DNA from: Pseudomonas entomophila
GTDB lineage: Bacteria > Pseudomonadota > Gammaproteobacteria > Pseudomonadales > Pseudomonadaceae
Assembly (NCBI RefSeq): GCF_013523165.1
Contig: NZ_JAAMQI010000007.1
Location: forward strand, 124,001 to 188,000
DNA: 64,000 nt
Direction: 5' to 3'
Below the pieces are notes generated by a model. It was not told the DNA's origin, made no database searches, and saw nothing but the letters and a program-made list of their open reading frames with translations. Below, piece by piece: positions 19,628 to 28,573 of the stretch. Positions within the stretch are counted from its first letter, which is position 1, and every line of letters starts with the position of its first letter. The position numbers and the translations under genes were made by a program.

Positions 19628-20596
19628 ATGACCACGCCCGTGCCTTCCAGCAAGCCCCGCATCGGGGTCAGCGCCTGCCTTGCGGGCGACGAAGTCCGCT
19701 ACAACGGCGGACACAAGTCGTCCTCGCTGTGCCACACATTGTTCGACGAGCACTTCGACTGGGTCACCCTGTGCCCTGAAATGGCCATCGGCCTGGGCGT
19801 GCCGCGTGAGCCCATTCGCCTGATCGGCGACCCGCAAGCCCCGAACGTGGTCGCCACACGCGATCCCGACGAAGACTATGGTCCCGCCCTGCGCGCCTAC
19901 GGCAAGCGCATGGCCGAGGAACTGGGCGACATCTGCGGGTATATCTTCATGCAGAAGTCTCCCTCCTGTGGCCTGGAGCGGGTCAAGGTGTATCAGGAGA
20001 ACGGTCATCCGGCGCTCAAGGGTGGGCGAGGTGCCTACGCGGCCGCGTTCTGCGCTGAAAAGCCCGATCTGCCGGTGGAGGAAGAAGGCCGTCTGCACGA
20101 TGCCGTGCTGCGCGAGAACTTCGTCAGCCGTGTCTATGCCTACGCCGACTGGCAATCGCAGTTGGCACAAGGCCTGGACCGCGGTGCGCTGATCGCCTTC
20201 CACTCGCGCTACAAGTACCTGTTGATGGCCCATAACCCCCAGGCCTACCGCGAACTGGGACGCCTGCTGGGCACCATGACCCGCGACGACGACCCTCAGG
20301 CAGTCGGCACGCGCTACTTCAGCCAACTGATGGCCGCCCTGCGCCGCTGTGCCAACCGTGGCACGCACAGCAACGTCCTGCAGCACCTGGTCGGCTATCT
20401 GCGCCCGGTCATCTGCAGCGATGACAAGGTCGAGCTGCAACGCCTGATCACCCAGTACCAGCAGGGCATCGTGCCGCTGGTCGTGCCGATGACCCTGCTC
20501 AAGCATCACCTGCACAATCACCCGGACCCGTACCTGCTGCAACAGGCCTACCTCAACCCTCACCCGGAAAAGCTGGGGCTGCGCAATGTCATCTGA
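19628..20596 (+). CDS. DUF523 and DUF1722 domain protein
   Basis: The 322-aa protein has an N-terminal DUF523 domain (residues 10 to about 150; VSACLAGDEVRYNGGHK and MQKSPSCGLERVKVY with conserved cysteines) and a C-terminal DUF1722 domain (LIAFHSRYKYLLMAHNPQAYRELGRLLG). The cysteines at GVSAC, SSLC, TLCPE and SPSCG could bind a metal or cluster. The ATG at 19628 is favoured over 19622 because CCGGAG lies 6 bases upstream of it. Homologues sit beside photolyase genes in pseudomonads; a DNA-damage or light-stress role is inferred only from context. Its stop overlaps the merR start by 11 bases. Confidence 0.82.
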   Translation: MTTPVPSSKPRIGVSACLAGDEVRYNGGHKSSSLCHTLFDEHFDWVTLCPEMAIGLGVPREPIRLIGDPQAPNVVATRDPDEDYGPALRAYGKRMAEELGDICGYIFMQKSPSCGLERVKVYQENGHPALKGGRGAYAAAFCAEKPDLPVEEEGRLHDAVLRENFVSRVYAYADWQSQLAQGLDRGALIAFHSRYKYLLMAHNPQAYRELGRLLGTMTRDDDPQAVGTRYFSQLMAALRRCANRGTHSNVLQHLVGYLRPVICSDDKVELQRLITQYQQGIVPLVVPMTLLKHHLHNHPDPYLLQQAYLNPHPEKLGLRNVI

Positions 20597-21506
20597 GACA
20601 CTGCTGCCCATTCGCGACATCGCCCGCCTGACAGGCGTCAACCCCGTCACACTGCGCGCCTGGGAGCGACGCTACGGGCTGATCGTCCCGCAGCGCACCG
20701 CCAAGGGTCACCGGCTCTATTCCCAGGAACAGCTCGGCCGCGTCCGCCTCATCCTGGGCTGGCTCGATCGGGGCGCCTCGGTGGGGCAAGTGCGCGCCCT
20801 GCTCGAACAACAGTCCACGGCCCTGCCCGAACTCGAGGGCGAGTGGCAGACACGCGCCAAGCAGTTGATCGAAGCCATTGGCCGTCTCTCGCAGCGCGCA
20901 CTCGACCAGCAACTCAACCAAGCCATGGCCCTCTATCCGGCCGTCACCCTGTGCGAGCACCTGTTGCTGCCGGTGCTGGAGCACCTGGCACACCGCTGGC
21001 AGCCACCGTTCGAGGCTGAACTGGAGACGGTGTTCTTTCAAGGGTGGCTGCGCAGCAAACTGGGCGCCAGGGTGTACCACGACGTTCAATCCCTGGAAGG
21101 CCCTGCCGTGCTGCTGGCCACCGACAACCGTGAAGCCTTCGATGCGCACTTCTGGTTGACGGCCTGGCTGCTCAGCAGCAGTGGCCAAGCCGTGGAAACG
21201 CTCGAGCAACCCGTGACCGGCCGCCAACTGCAGCAGGCCGTGCTGCGCCTGGCGCCGTGTGCACTGGTGCTGCACCTGGGCCGTTCGCCCGACGTGTCGA
21301 CCCTGCGCCGGACGCTCGAAGGTATCCACGTGCCCGTCCTGCTTGGAGGCCCGTCGGTCGCTACCCACCAGGCCGAGCTGCAGGATTTCGCCAAGGCAGG
21401 GCATCGCCTGTTCGAAACACCCCACGCCGCACTGCGGCACGTTCAGGCCATCAAGCACGCCAGCACCTACCTCTCTCCACCCGACGAAGACCTTCCATGC
21501 ACCTGA
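20586..21506 (+). CDS. MerR family regulator resembling class II LitR/CarH (cobalamin ligands absent)
   Basis: The 306-aa protein has an N-terminal MerR helix-turn-helix (IRDIARLTGVNPVTLRAWERRYGL, RTAKGHRLYS) and a C-terminal region laid out like the CarH/LitR sensor: a helical bundle (EHLLLPVLEHLAHRWQPPF) then a Rossmann-like domain (VLLATDNREAFDAHFWLTAWLL, ALVLHLGRSPDVSTLRRTL). In B12-using photoreceptors the second part has a DxHxxG motif; here it reads DAHFWL without the Gly, and the E-H pair of the bundle is E-T. Class II LitR proteins described in P. putida likewise lack B12 and work with a separate light sensor. It overlaps both neighbours and probably represses or activates this cluster through the TGTACA boxes. 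Confidence 0.82.
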   Translation: MSSETLLPIRDIARLTGVNPVTLRAWERRYGLIVPQRTAKGHRLYSQEQLGRVRLILGWLDRGASVGQVRALLEQQSTALPELEGEWQTRAKQLIEAIGRLSQRALDQQLNQAMALYPAVTLCEHLLLPVLEHLAHRWQPPFEAELETVFFQGWLRSKLGARVYHDVQSLEGPAVLLATDNREAFDAHFWLTAWLLSSSGQAVETLEQPVTGRQLQQAVLRLAPCALVLHLGRSPDVSTLRRTLEGIHVPVLLGGPSVATHQAELQDFAKAGHRLFETPHAALRHVQAIKHASTYLSPPDEDLPCT

Positions 21507-22921
21507 TCTGGCTGCGCAACGACCTGCGCCTCGACGACAACACCGCGCTGCACGCCGCCTGCGAGCGAGGCCCGACCCTCGCGCTCTGGCTGGTCACGCC
21601 AGGCCAGTGGCAGGCGCATGACGAAGCGGACTGCAAGGTCGACTTCTGGCTACGCAACCTGAAGGCGCTGCGCGAGCGGTTGGATGCCGTCAACATTCCA
21701 CTGCTGATCCGTCGTATCGAGACCTGGGATCAGGCCCCGGATACCGTGCTGACCCTGTGTCGCGAGCACCAGGTCGAGACGGTTCACTGGAACGATGAGT
21801 ACGGCGTCAACGAAGAAGCCCGCGACGCTGCGGTACGGGCTGCATTGGAAGAGGCCGGTATCGGTGCGCACAACTACCTGGACCAGTTGCTGTTCAAGCC
21901 CGGCTCGGTGCTGACGCGCAGCGGGCACTACTTTCAGGTCTTCGGCCAGTTTCGCAAGACGTGCATGGAGCGCCTGCTGGACAGCCTGCCGGCCCTCGTC
22001 CCCACGGTGCGCAAGCAAGCGCCCCTGTCCATTCACAGCAGTCAGCTCCCCCGTCATGTCGAGGGATTCGACACACCGCCCGAGTCGCTACGCGCTCTCT
22101 GGCCTGCCGGCGAGGCCGAGGCCCAGCGACGACTGAGGCGCTTTCTCGACGAGACGGCCGAAGACTACGATCGCCTGCGTGACCTTCCGGCCAAACAAGG
22201 TACCAGCCAACTCTCGGCGTACCTGGCGGCAGGTGTGATTTCGGTCCGCCAGTGCCTGCATGCAGCCATCGACCGCAACCGAGGCGACCTCGACAGCGGC
22301 AGCCAGGGCGTGCAGACCTGGATCACCGAGCTGCTCTGGCGCGAGTTCTACAAGCACATCATGACCGGCTATCCACGCGTGTCGCGCCATCGTGCATTCC
22401 GGCCGCACACCGAGGCGCTGCCCTGGCGGCACGCGCCCGAGGAGCTGAAAGCGTGGCAAGAAGGCCGGACGGGCTTCCCCCTGATCGACGCCGCGATGCG
22501 CCAGATGCTCGCCACGGGCTGGATGCACAACCGGCTGCGCATGATCACCGCCATGTTCCTGACGAAGAACCTGTTGATCGACTGGCGCGAAGGTGAACGC
22601 CACTTCATGCGCCACCTGATCGATGGTGATTTTGCCGCCAACAACGGCGGGTGGCAGTGGAGCGCCTCCACCGGCACCGACTCGGTGCCGTACTTCCGGA
22701 TTTTCAACCCGGTCACGCAGTCACGCCGTTTCGACCCAGACAGACGCTTTATCGGCCAATGGGTACCGGAAATTGATCATCTGTTCAAAAACGTTCATCT
22801 TCCACCGCCAAATTCTGACATATTCAAAAATAATGTTTATCCACGGCCAATCGTGGACCTGAGCAGGAGCCGAACACGTGCCTTGGAGGCCTTTAAGGGG
22901 TTGCCTCGTAGTCAGGGTTAA
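21497..22921 (+). CDS. phrB: Deoxyribodipyrimidine photolyase
   Basis: Photolyase repairs UV-induced cyclobutane pyrimidine dimers with blue light through FADH-. The 474-aa protein has the N-terminal antenna-binding alpha/beta domain (MHLIWLRNDLRLDDNTAL, residues 1 to about 130) and the C-terminal FAD domain with LLWREFYKHIM, TGWMHNRLRMITAMFLTK and DGDFAANNGGWQWSASTGTDSVPYFR-type blocks, including the tryptophans used for electron transfer. The start overlaps the merR stop by 10 bases, so repair enzyme and regulator are translated together. The last 40 codons (about 22740-22860) are clearly more AT-rich than the rest. Confidence 0.95.
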   Translation: MHLIWLRNDLRLDDNTALHAACERGPTLALWLVTPGQWQAHDEADCKVDFWLRNLKALRERLDAVNIPLLIRRIETWDQAPDTVLTLCREHQVETVHWNDEYGVNEEARDAAVRAALEEAGIGAHNYLDQLLFKPGSVLTRSGHYFQVFGQFRKTCMERLLDSLPALVPTVRKQAPLSIHSSQLPRHVEGFDTPPESLRALWPAGEAEAQRRLRRFLDETAEDYDRLRDLPAKQGTSQLSAYLAAGVISVRQCLHAAIDRNRGDLDSGSQGVQTWITELLWREFYKHIMTGYPRVSRHRAFRPHTEALPWRHAPEELKAWQEGRTGFPLIDAAMRQMLATGWMHNRLRMITAMFLTKNLLIDWREGERHFMRHLIDGDFAANNGGWQWSASTGTDSVPYFRIFNPVTQSRRFDPDRRFIGQWVPEIDHLFKNVHLPPPNSDIFKNNVYPRPIVDLSRSRTRALEAFKGLPRSQG

Positions 22922-22930
22922 GGAGTCGGG

Positions 22931-23626
22931 GTGGGAGAGTCGCTGGTAGTTTGGGTAACGGGTGCGTCCAATGGGCTTGGACACGCCTTGGTGCATTATC
23001 TGTTGAGCAAAGGCCATCGTGTAGCGGCGAGCGTAAGGCCCGACACGTCTGCGACGTTGTTCTCTGATCGCCGGGACCCGCACGATTTACTGCTGCTGCC
23101 TGGTCTGCTGACCGACGCACACGCCGTGCTCGAGGCCAGCGCTGCGATCGAGGCGCGCTGGGGCGGCCTGGACCTGTGCCTGCTCAATACCGGCACCTGC
23201 GACTATCTGCCTGCCGATGTCACGGCCAATACGCTGTTCGCCAGTCTTGCCCAGACCAACCGGCAGGCCGCCAAACGTGTGCTCGAAGCGGCCATGCCGC
23301 TGCTGGCAAAGGCGCGCAGGCCGAGGGTGCTGGGGCTTTTCAGCCAGGCGTCGGCAGCCCAGCAAGGCGACCCCACCCTACCCCTCTCCACCAGCAACAG
23401 CCTGACTCAATGGTTCAGGGAACAACGCCAACCGCTTCAGGCCCAAGGCATTGCCCTGTCGCTGATCGCGCCCACCTCGATCAAGCTGCCGGTGTTCGGC
23501 AAACCCCTGCCGCCCGGTGAGTGGAGCGCCGAGAAAGCGGCTCACCGGATCGTCGAGACGCTGCCGGGCCTACACCCCGAACTGGTCCTGGAGGCGTTGA
23601 ACATGGAGGGGCTGTGGCCTCTCTAG
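22931..23626 (+). CDS. Atypical short-chain dehydrogenase/reductase lacking the YxxxK pair
   Basis: The 231-aa protein has an SDR cofactor loop VTGASNGLGHAL (residues 9-20), but the catalytic site expected as YxxxK reads L152-S-T-S-N156, and the NNAG-type motif is LLNTG. The ordinary dehydrogenase chemistry is therefore unlikely unless other residues stand in. It starts with GTG at 22931; the ribosome-binding site TAAGGAG uses the stop codon of phrB, so it is the last gene of the photolyase operon. A regulatory or binding role, or a reductase with altered mechanism, is possible. It is convergent with murI. Confidence 0.8.
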   Translation: MGESLVVWVTGASNGLGHALVHYLLSKGHRVAASVRPDTSATLFSDRRDPHDLLLLPGLLTDAHAVLEASAAIEARWGGLDLCLLNTGTCDYLPADVTANTLFASLAQTNRQAAKRVLEAAMPLLAKARRPRVLGLFSQASAAQQGDPTLPLSTSNSLTQWFREQRQPLQAQGIALSLIAPTSIKLPVFGKPLPPGEWSAEKAAHRIVETLPGLHPELVLEALNMEGLWPL

Positions 23627-23677
23627 CCAACGATCCTCGGCGCTGAATGGGCGCCAAGAAGACTCACGCGCACCTCT

Positions 23678-24475
23678 TCAGCGTGCCAGACGCTGAACCT
23701 CGTCGCAGGCACCCCACAACGCGGGCAGCGTCCGTGCGAAAGCGGTCGGATCCCCGCTGGTCCAGAAGCGTGCGGCGCTGGCCGGGGTAGTAGCCAGCAG
23801 CCCACGGTCGTCCAGTAGTCGACGCAATTGCCGCGCCACCGCTGCCCCTGTGTCGATGAGGATGACCGAAGACGGCAACAGGTCGGCCAGCAACGGTTTC
23901 AGGAAGGGGTAATGGGTACAGCCCAGGATCACGGTATCGCAGCCCGCCGCGATCAGCGGCTGCACGTAGCCTGCCAGCAGGGTGCGCAACGCCGGGCTGT
24001 GCAGATCCCCCTGCTCGATCAGCTCGACCAGGCCTGGACAAGGCTGGGTGACGACCCGTACGTCGCTGGCGAAGCGATCGAGCAAGGCCGCGAACTTGGC
24101 GCTCTGCAGGGTGCCCGTGGTGGCCAGCACCCCGACCACCCCACTGCGCGTGGCCGAGGCCGCGGGCTTGACTGCCGGCTCCATGCCGACCAGGGGCCAG
24201 TCAGGATACGCCTGGCGCAGATCGGACACCGCAGCGGCCGTGGCCGTGTTGCACGCCAGGACCAGGGCCTTGGCGCCTTGCTCATGAAAGAACTCGGCGA
24301 TCACCCGGCACCGTTGGCGAATGGCGTCGGGCGATTTATCCCCATACGGCACATGCCCCCCGTCGGCCACGTACAACAGGCTTTCCGAAGGCAGCGCGCG
24401 CCGGATCTCGGCCAGCACGGACAACCCGCCCACCCCGGAGTCCATCACACCGATCGGGGCGTCCCGCTCACCCAT
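23678..24475 (-). CDS. murI: Glutamate racemase
   Basis: MurI makes D-glutamate for peptidoglycan. The 265-aa protein carries both catalytic cysteine motifs, ACNTATA (Cys75) and LGCTHYPFL (about Cys186), and the start [20 protein letters not shown] with the catalytic Asp region, YGDKS following. The ATG at 24475 lies inside the end of moeB (8-base overlap). It closes the hemA-prfA-prmC-moeB-murI series. Confidence 0.95.
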   Translation of the reverse strand: MGERDAPIGVMDSGVGGLSVLAEIRRALPSESLLYVADGGHVPYGDKSPDAIRQRCRVIAEFFHEQGAKALVLACNTATAAAVSDLRQAYPDWPLVGMEPAVKPAASATRSGVVGVLATTGTLQSAKFAALLDRFASDVRVVTQPCPGLVELIEQGDLHSPALRTLLAGYVQPLIAAGCDTVILGCTHYPFLKPLLADLLPSSVILIDTGAAVARQLRRLLDDRGLLATTPASAARFWTSGDPTAFARTLPALWGACDEVQRLAR

Positions 24476-25223
24476 GACGGTGCCCGCACACGGCGCAACC
24501 GGGGTCGCGCTTGACCCGAAGCTCACGCAGACGCGTGCCGAGCGCGTCGATCAGCACCAGGCGGCCGACCAGGGTTTCCCCGAAGCCTGCCAGCACCTTC
24601 AAGGCCTCCAGTGCTTGCAGGCTGCCGACCAGCCCCACCAGCGGGCCCAGCACGCCGGCTTCGCTGCAGGTCAGTTCGGCCTCGCTGCCATGCCCGTACA
24701 GGCAGTGATAGCAAGGGCTGTGTGCCTGACGGGTGTCGAAGACCGTCAACTGCCCCTCCAGACGAATCGCCGCACCACTGACCAAGGGCTTGTGCTGCTG
24801 TACGCAGGCCTTGTTGACCGCTTCGCGGGTGGCGAAATTGTCGGAGCAGTCCAGGACCAGATCGACGGCGCCCACGGCGTCGGCCAGGGCGCGGTCGGCC
24901 AGGGCCTGTCGGTGCGCCACCAGGTGCACGTGCGGGTTGAGCGCGGTCAGGCGCTCAAGCGCGGAGTCGACCTTGCTCAGGCCGATGCTGGCGCTGTCGT
25001 GCAGGATCTGTCGCTGCAGGTTGGTCACATCGACATCGTCGAAATCAGCCAGGTGCAGCTCGCCAACGCCAGCGCCTGCCAGGTACAGGACGACTGGCGA
25101 CCCCAATCCGCCCAGGCCGACGATCAGCACGCGGCTGCGCTGCAGGCGCAACTGGCCTTCGATGTCGACCTGCGGCAGCAGGATCTGGCGGCTGTAGCGC
25201 AGCAGCGCCTGATCGCTCAGCAT
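24468..25223 (-). CDS. moeB: Molybdopterin-synthase adenylyltransferase (MoeB/ThiF family)
   Basis: The 251-aa E1-like enzyme adenylates the C-terminal Gly-Gly of a sulfur-carrier protein (MoaD type). It has the ATP-binding loop [21 protein letters not shown], the Asp/Arg region [15 protein letters not shown], and two CxxC pairs (CYHC and CAVC) for structural zinc. There is no rhodanese domain, as in E. coli MoeB. It overlaps prmC by 7 bases and murI by 8 bases. Adenylation of a thiamine-type carrier is a possible alternative since ThiF and MoeB are alike. Confidence 0.88.
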   Translation of the reverse strand: MLSDQALLRYSRQILLPQVDIEGQLRLQRSRVLIVGLGGLGSPVVLYLAGAGVGELHLADFDDVDVTNLQRQILHDSASIGLSKVDSALERLTALNPHVHLVAHRQALADRALADAVGAVDLVLDCSDNFATREAVNKACVQQHKPLVSGAAIRLEGQLTVFDTRQAHSPCYHCLYGHGSEAELTCSEAGVLGPLVGLVGSLQALEALKVLAGFGETLVGRLVLIDALGTRLRELRVKRDPGCAVCGHRHG

Positions 25224-26047
25224 GGCAGGCGGCCCAGGCTGATGCGCGGATGCCCGGCCAGGTCAGGGACACTGTCGACGTCGCCGAAGCCCTGGCGCAG
25301 CAGCAATTCGCGCACCGCGGCGGCCTGGTCGAACCCGTGCTCGAGCAGCAGCCACCCCCCAGGCGACAGGTGCGCCGGCGCCTGGACGATGATCGTGCGC
25401 AAATCATCCAGGCCGTCGTGGCCGGCGACCAGGGCGCTGCTGGGCTCGAAGCGCACGTCGCCAGCGGCCAGGTGCGGATCGGCGCTGGCGATGTAAGGAG
25501 GGTTGCTCAGGATCACGTCGAAACGCTGGTCGACCAACGCTTCGAACCAGTGACTGGCCAGGATGTGCACATTGTCCAGGCGCAGCCGCTGACGATTGCG
25601 CTCGGCCAGGGCGACGGCCTGCTCGACACGGTCTACCGCGGTGACCTGCCAGGCCGGCCGCTCACTGGCCAGGGCCAGGGCGATGGCACCGGTGCCCGTG
25701 CCCAGGTCCAGCACGCGCGTCGGGCCTGCGGGCAAACGCTGCAGCGCCGCTTCGACCAGCAGCTCGGTTTCCGGGCGAGGGATCAAGGTGTGCGGGGCCA
25801 CTTCCAGGTCCAGCTTCCAGAACCCCTGCTGCCCGAGGATATAGGCGATGGGTTCGCCGGCCCGGCGACGCGCCACGTAGTCGGCGAACGTCTGCGCCGC
25901 CTCGCTGGGCACGATGCGCTCGGGCCAGGTGTGCAGGTAGCTGCGCGATTTGCCCAGGGCACTGGCGAGCAGCAGCTCGGCATCCAGGCGTTCGGTGGGC
26001 GAGTCCGGCAACTGCGCGGCGCGCAGCAGGCTGGCGATGATGGTCAT
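25217..26047 (-). CDS. prmC: Release factor glutamine methyltransferase
   Basis: PrmC methylates the Gln of the GGQ motif in release factors RF1 and RF2. The 276-aa protein has an N-terminal helical domain with YILGQQGFWKLDLEVAPHTLIPRPETE, SAM motif VLDLGTGTGAIALALA and the catalytic NPPY (ILSNPPYIA). Its start directly follows the prfA stop (TGAATG), so the enzyme is made with its substrate. Confidence 0.95.
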   Translation of the reverse strand: MTIIASLLRAAQLPDSPTERLDAELLLASALGKSRSYLHTWPERIVPSEAAQTFADYVARRRAGEPIAYILGQQGFWKLDLEVAPHTLIPRPETELLVEAALQRLPAGPTRVLDLGTGTGAIALALASERPAWQVTAVDRVEQAVALAERNRQRLRLDNVHILASHWFEALVDQRFDVILSNPPYIASADPHLAAGDVRFEPSSALVAGHDGLDDLRTIIVQAPAHLSPGGWLLLEHGFDQAAAVRELLLRQGFGDVDSVPDLAGHPRISLGRLPC

Positions 26048-27130
26048 TCAGTCCCCCAGTGCGGCCAGTTGATCGGCCTGGTATTCGGCCAGCAGTGGCT
26101 CGATCACGGCATCGACGCCACCGGCCAGGATCTCGTCGAGGGAATACAAGGTCAGGTTGACGCGGTGATCGGTCACCCGGCCCTGTGGGTAATTGTAGGT
26201 GCGGATGCGTTCGGAGCGGTCGCCCGAGCCGACCAGCAGCTTGCGCTCGCTGGCCATGGCGTTCTGTGCGGCGCTGGTCTGCATGTCGTTGAGCTTGGCC
26301 GACAGCCAGGACATGGCCCGCGCGCGGTTCTTGTGCTGCGAGCGCTCCTCTTGGCATTCGACCACGATACCGGTGGGCAGGTGGGTGATGCGGATCGCCG
26401 AGTCGGTCTTGTTGACGTGCTGGCCACCGGCCCCGGAGGCTCGGTAGGTGTCCACCCGCAGGTCGGCCGGGTTGATCTCGATCGCCGCCTGCTCGTCCGG
26501 CTCGGGCAGGACCGCGACGGTGCACGCCGAGGTGTGGATACGCCCCTGGGACTCGGTCTCCGGCACACGCTGCACACGGTGCGCACCGGACTCGAACTTG
26601 AGCTTGGCGTAGACGTTGTCACCCTCGACACGGGCGATGATCTCTTTGTAGCCGCCATGTTCACCCTCGTTCTCCGAGAGGATTTCCAGGCGCCAGCCGC
26701 GTTTTTCGGCATACCGCGAATACATGCGGAACAGGTCGCCGGAGAAGATCGCCGCCTCGTCCCCGCCGGTGCCGGCACGAATCTCCAGGAACACGTTGCG
26801 CCCATCGTTGGGGTCCTTGGGCAACAGCATGCGTTGCAGGCCGCCTTCCAGGGCCTGGAGCCGCTGCTTGGCCTCGCTGACCTCCTCGACCGCCATTTCG
26901 CGCAGGTCCGGGTCGCTGTCCTTGAGCAGCGCCTCGGCGCCCCTGAGGTCGTCCTGCACCTTGCACCACTGGCGGTAGGCGGCGATCACTGGCTCGACTT
27001 CGGCGTATTCGCGCGAGTAGGCCCGGAAACGCGCCTGGTCGGCGATCGTCTGCGCATCACCCAACAGGGCGGTCAGTTCTTCGAAACGGTCCTGGAGCGT
27101 GTCCAGTTTGTTGAGCAGCGACGCTTTCAT
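26048..27130 (-). CDS. prfA: Peptide chain release factor 1
   Basis: RF1 reads UAA and UAG stop codons and triggers peptide release. The 360-aa protein shows the GGQ loop ([15 protein letters not shown]), and the stop-codon recognition region [15 protein letters not shown], where the PxT tripeptide is PET instead of the commoner PAT or PVT. Length is typical. The ATG overlaps the hemA stop by 4 bases. Confidence 0.96.
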   Translation of the reverse strand: MKASLLNKLDTLQDRFEELTALLGDAQTIADQARFRAYSREYAEVEPVIAAYRQWCKVQDDLRGAEALLKDSDPDLREMAVEEVSEAKQRLQALEGGLQRMLLPKDPNDGRNVFLEIRAGTGGDEAAIFSGDLFRMYSRYAEKRGWRLEILSENEGEHGGYKEIIARVEGDNVYAKLKFESGAHRVQRVPETESQGRIHTSACTVAVLPEPDEQAAIEINPADLRVDTYRASGAGGQHVNKTDSAIRITHLPTGIVVECQEERSQHKNRARAMSWLSAKLNDMQTSAAQNAMASERKLLVGSGDRSERIRTYNYPQGRVTDHRVNLTLYSLDEILAGGVDAVIEPLLAEYQADQLAALGD

Positions 27131-28404
27131 TGCGGAGTCTTGTCCGTGGGGCCTTCGTTGAGGGCAAACAGTTCCTGGGCCATGGCCAGCGCATCGACGC
27201 GGCCTTCGGCAGAGAGCTTCTTCAACTGCACGCTCGGGGCGTGCAGCAGCTTGTTGGTCAGCCCCCGGGCGAGCTGGGCCAGCACCTCTTCAGGGTTGCC
27301 GCCATTGGCCAGCAACCGCTGGGCCTTGTACAACTCTTCATCACGCAGGCGTTCGCTCTGCTGGCGGTAGGCCTTGAGCACATCCACGGCCGCCAGCTCG
27401 CGCAGGCGCACCATGAAGTCCTCGGCCCCGGCGCCGACCAGTTCTTCGGCCGCCTGGGCCGCACCCTGGCGGCTCTTGAGGTTTTCCGCCACCACATCGT
27501 GCAGGTCGTCGACGGTATACAGATAGACGTCTTCGAGTTCGCCGACCTCCGGTTCGATGTCCCGAGGCACGGCGATGTCGACCATGAAGATCGGTTTGTG
27601 GCGTCGCTGCTTGAGCGCGCTTTCCACCGCGCCCTTGCCCAGGATCGGCAACTGGCTGGCCGTGGAGCTGATGACGATGTCGCTGTTGGCCAGCTCCTGG
27701 GGAATGTCGGCCAGCAGGACGGCATGGGCCCCGAACTGTTCGGCGAGCAGGCTGGCCCGTTCGAGGGTGCGGTTGGCCACCACGATCCGGCGCACACCCT
27801 GCTCGTGCAGGTGGCGGGCGACCAGCGTGATGGTTTCGCCAGCGCCGATCAGCAGCGCCTGGCTGCGCCCCAGGTCGCTGAAGATCTGCCGCGCCAGGCT
27901 GACGGCGGCGAAGGCCACCGACACCGGGTTCTCGCCGATCGCGGTGTCGGTGCGCACCTGCTTGGCGGCGCTGAACGTTGCCTGGAACAGCCGCCCGAGC
28001 AGCGGGCCGACGGTGCCGGCCTCGCGCGCCACGGCATAGGCCGACTTCATCTGGCCGAGGATCTGTGGCTCGCCCAGCACCAGCGAATCGAGGCCCGAGG
28101 CCACGCGCATCATGTGACGCACGGCGTCGTGTTCTTCGTGCACATAGGCACTGGCACGCAGTTCGTCCAGGCTCAACCGGTGGTAGTCGGCCAGCCACAG
28201 CAGCACGTCGTCGGCCGACAGGTGCTCCTGCTCCAGGTACAGCTCGCTGCGGTTGCAGGTCGAGAGGATCGCGGCTTCACGGCTGGCGGTCAGTCGACAC
28301 AGTTGCTGCAGGGCATCGACCAACTGCTCGGGCGTGAACGCCACGCGCTCGCGGACGTCCACCGAAGCGGTCTTGTGATTGATACCGAGTGCGAGAAAGG
28401 CCAT
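27127..28404 (-). CDS. hemA: Glutamyl-tRNA reductase
   Basis: HemA reduces Glu-tRNA(Glu) to glutamate-1-semialdehyde, the first committed step of heme synthesis. The 425-aa protein has [20 protein letters not shown], the catalytic Cys50 in [12 protein letters not shown], the NADPH-binding [16 protein letters not shown] and the C-terminal dimerisation helices. The start at 28404 gives the canonical N-terminus. It heads a five-gene chain through murI and diverges from the TPR lipoprotein gene, with 169 bp between. Confidence 0.96.
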   Translation of the reverse strand: MAFLALGINHKTASVDVRERVAFTPEQLVDALQQLCRLTASREAAILSTCNRSELYLEQEHLSADDVLLWLADYHRLSLDELRASAYVHEEHDAVRHMMRVASGLDSLVLGEPQILGQMKSAYAVAREAGTVGPLLGRLFQATFSAAKQVRTDTAIGENPVSVAFAAVSLARQIFSDLGRSQALLIGAGETITLVARHLHEQGVRRIVVANRTLERASLLAEQFGAHAVLLADIPQELANSDIVISSTASQLPILGKGAVESALKQRRHKPIFMVDIAVPRDIEPEVGELEDVYLYTVDDLHDVVAENLKSRQGAAQAAEELVGAGAEDFMVRLRELAAVDVLKAYRQQSERLRDEELYKAQRLLANGGNPEEVLAQLARGLTNKLLHAPSVQLKKLSAEGRVDALAMAQELFALNEGPTDKTPQ

Positions 28405-28573
28405 GCAAAATCGCTGGTGATGACAGGAAGCCGATAATTGTCCTACTTCGCAGGGTCCAGAACAACCACCGTTCACTATTGTCTCAATAGGCCTTGGCCA
28501 TCGCGGGTGGGTTTGCCCCAGCGCTTGTGTCATGATTGCCACGACCGCCGGTGAGCCCTCCAAAGCCTCTTCT

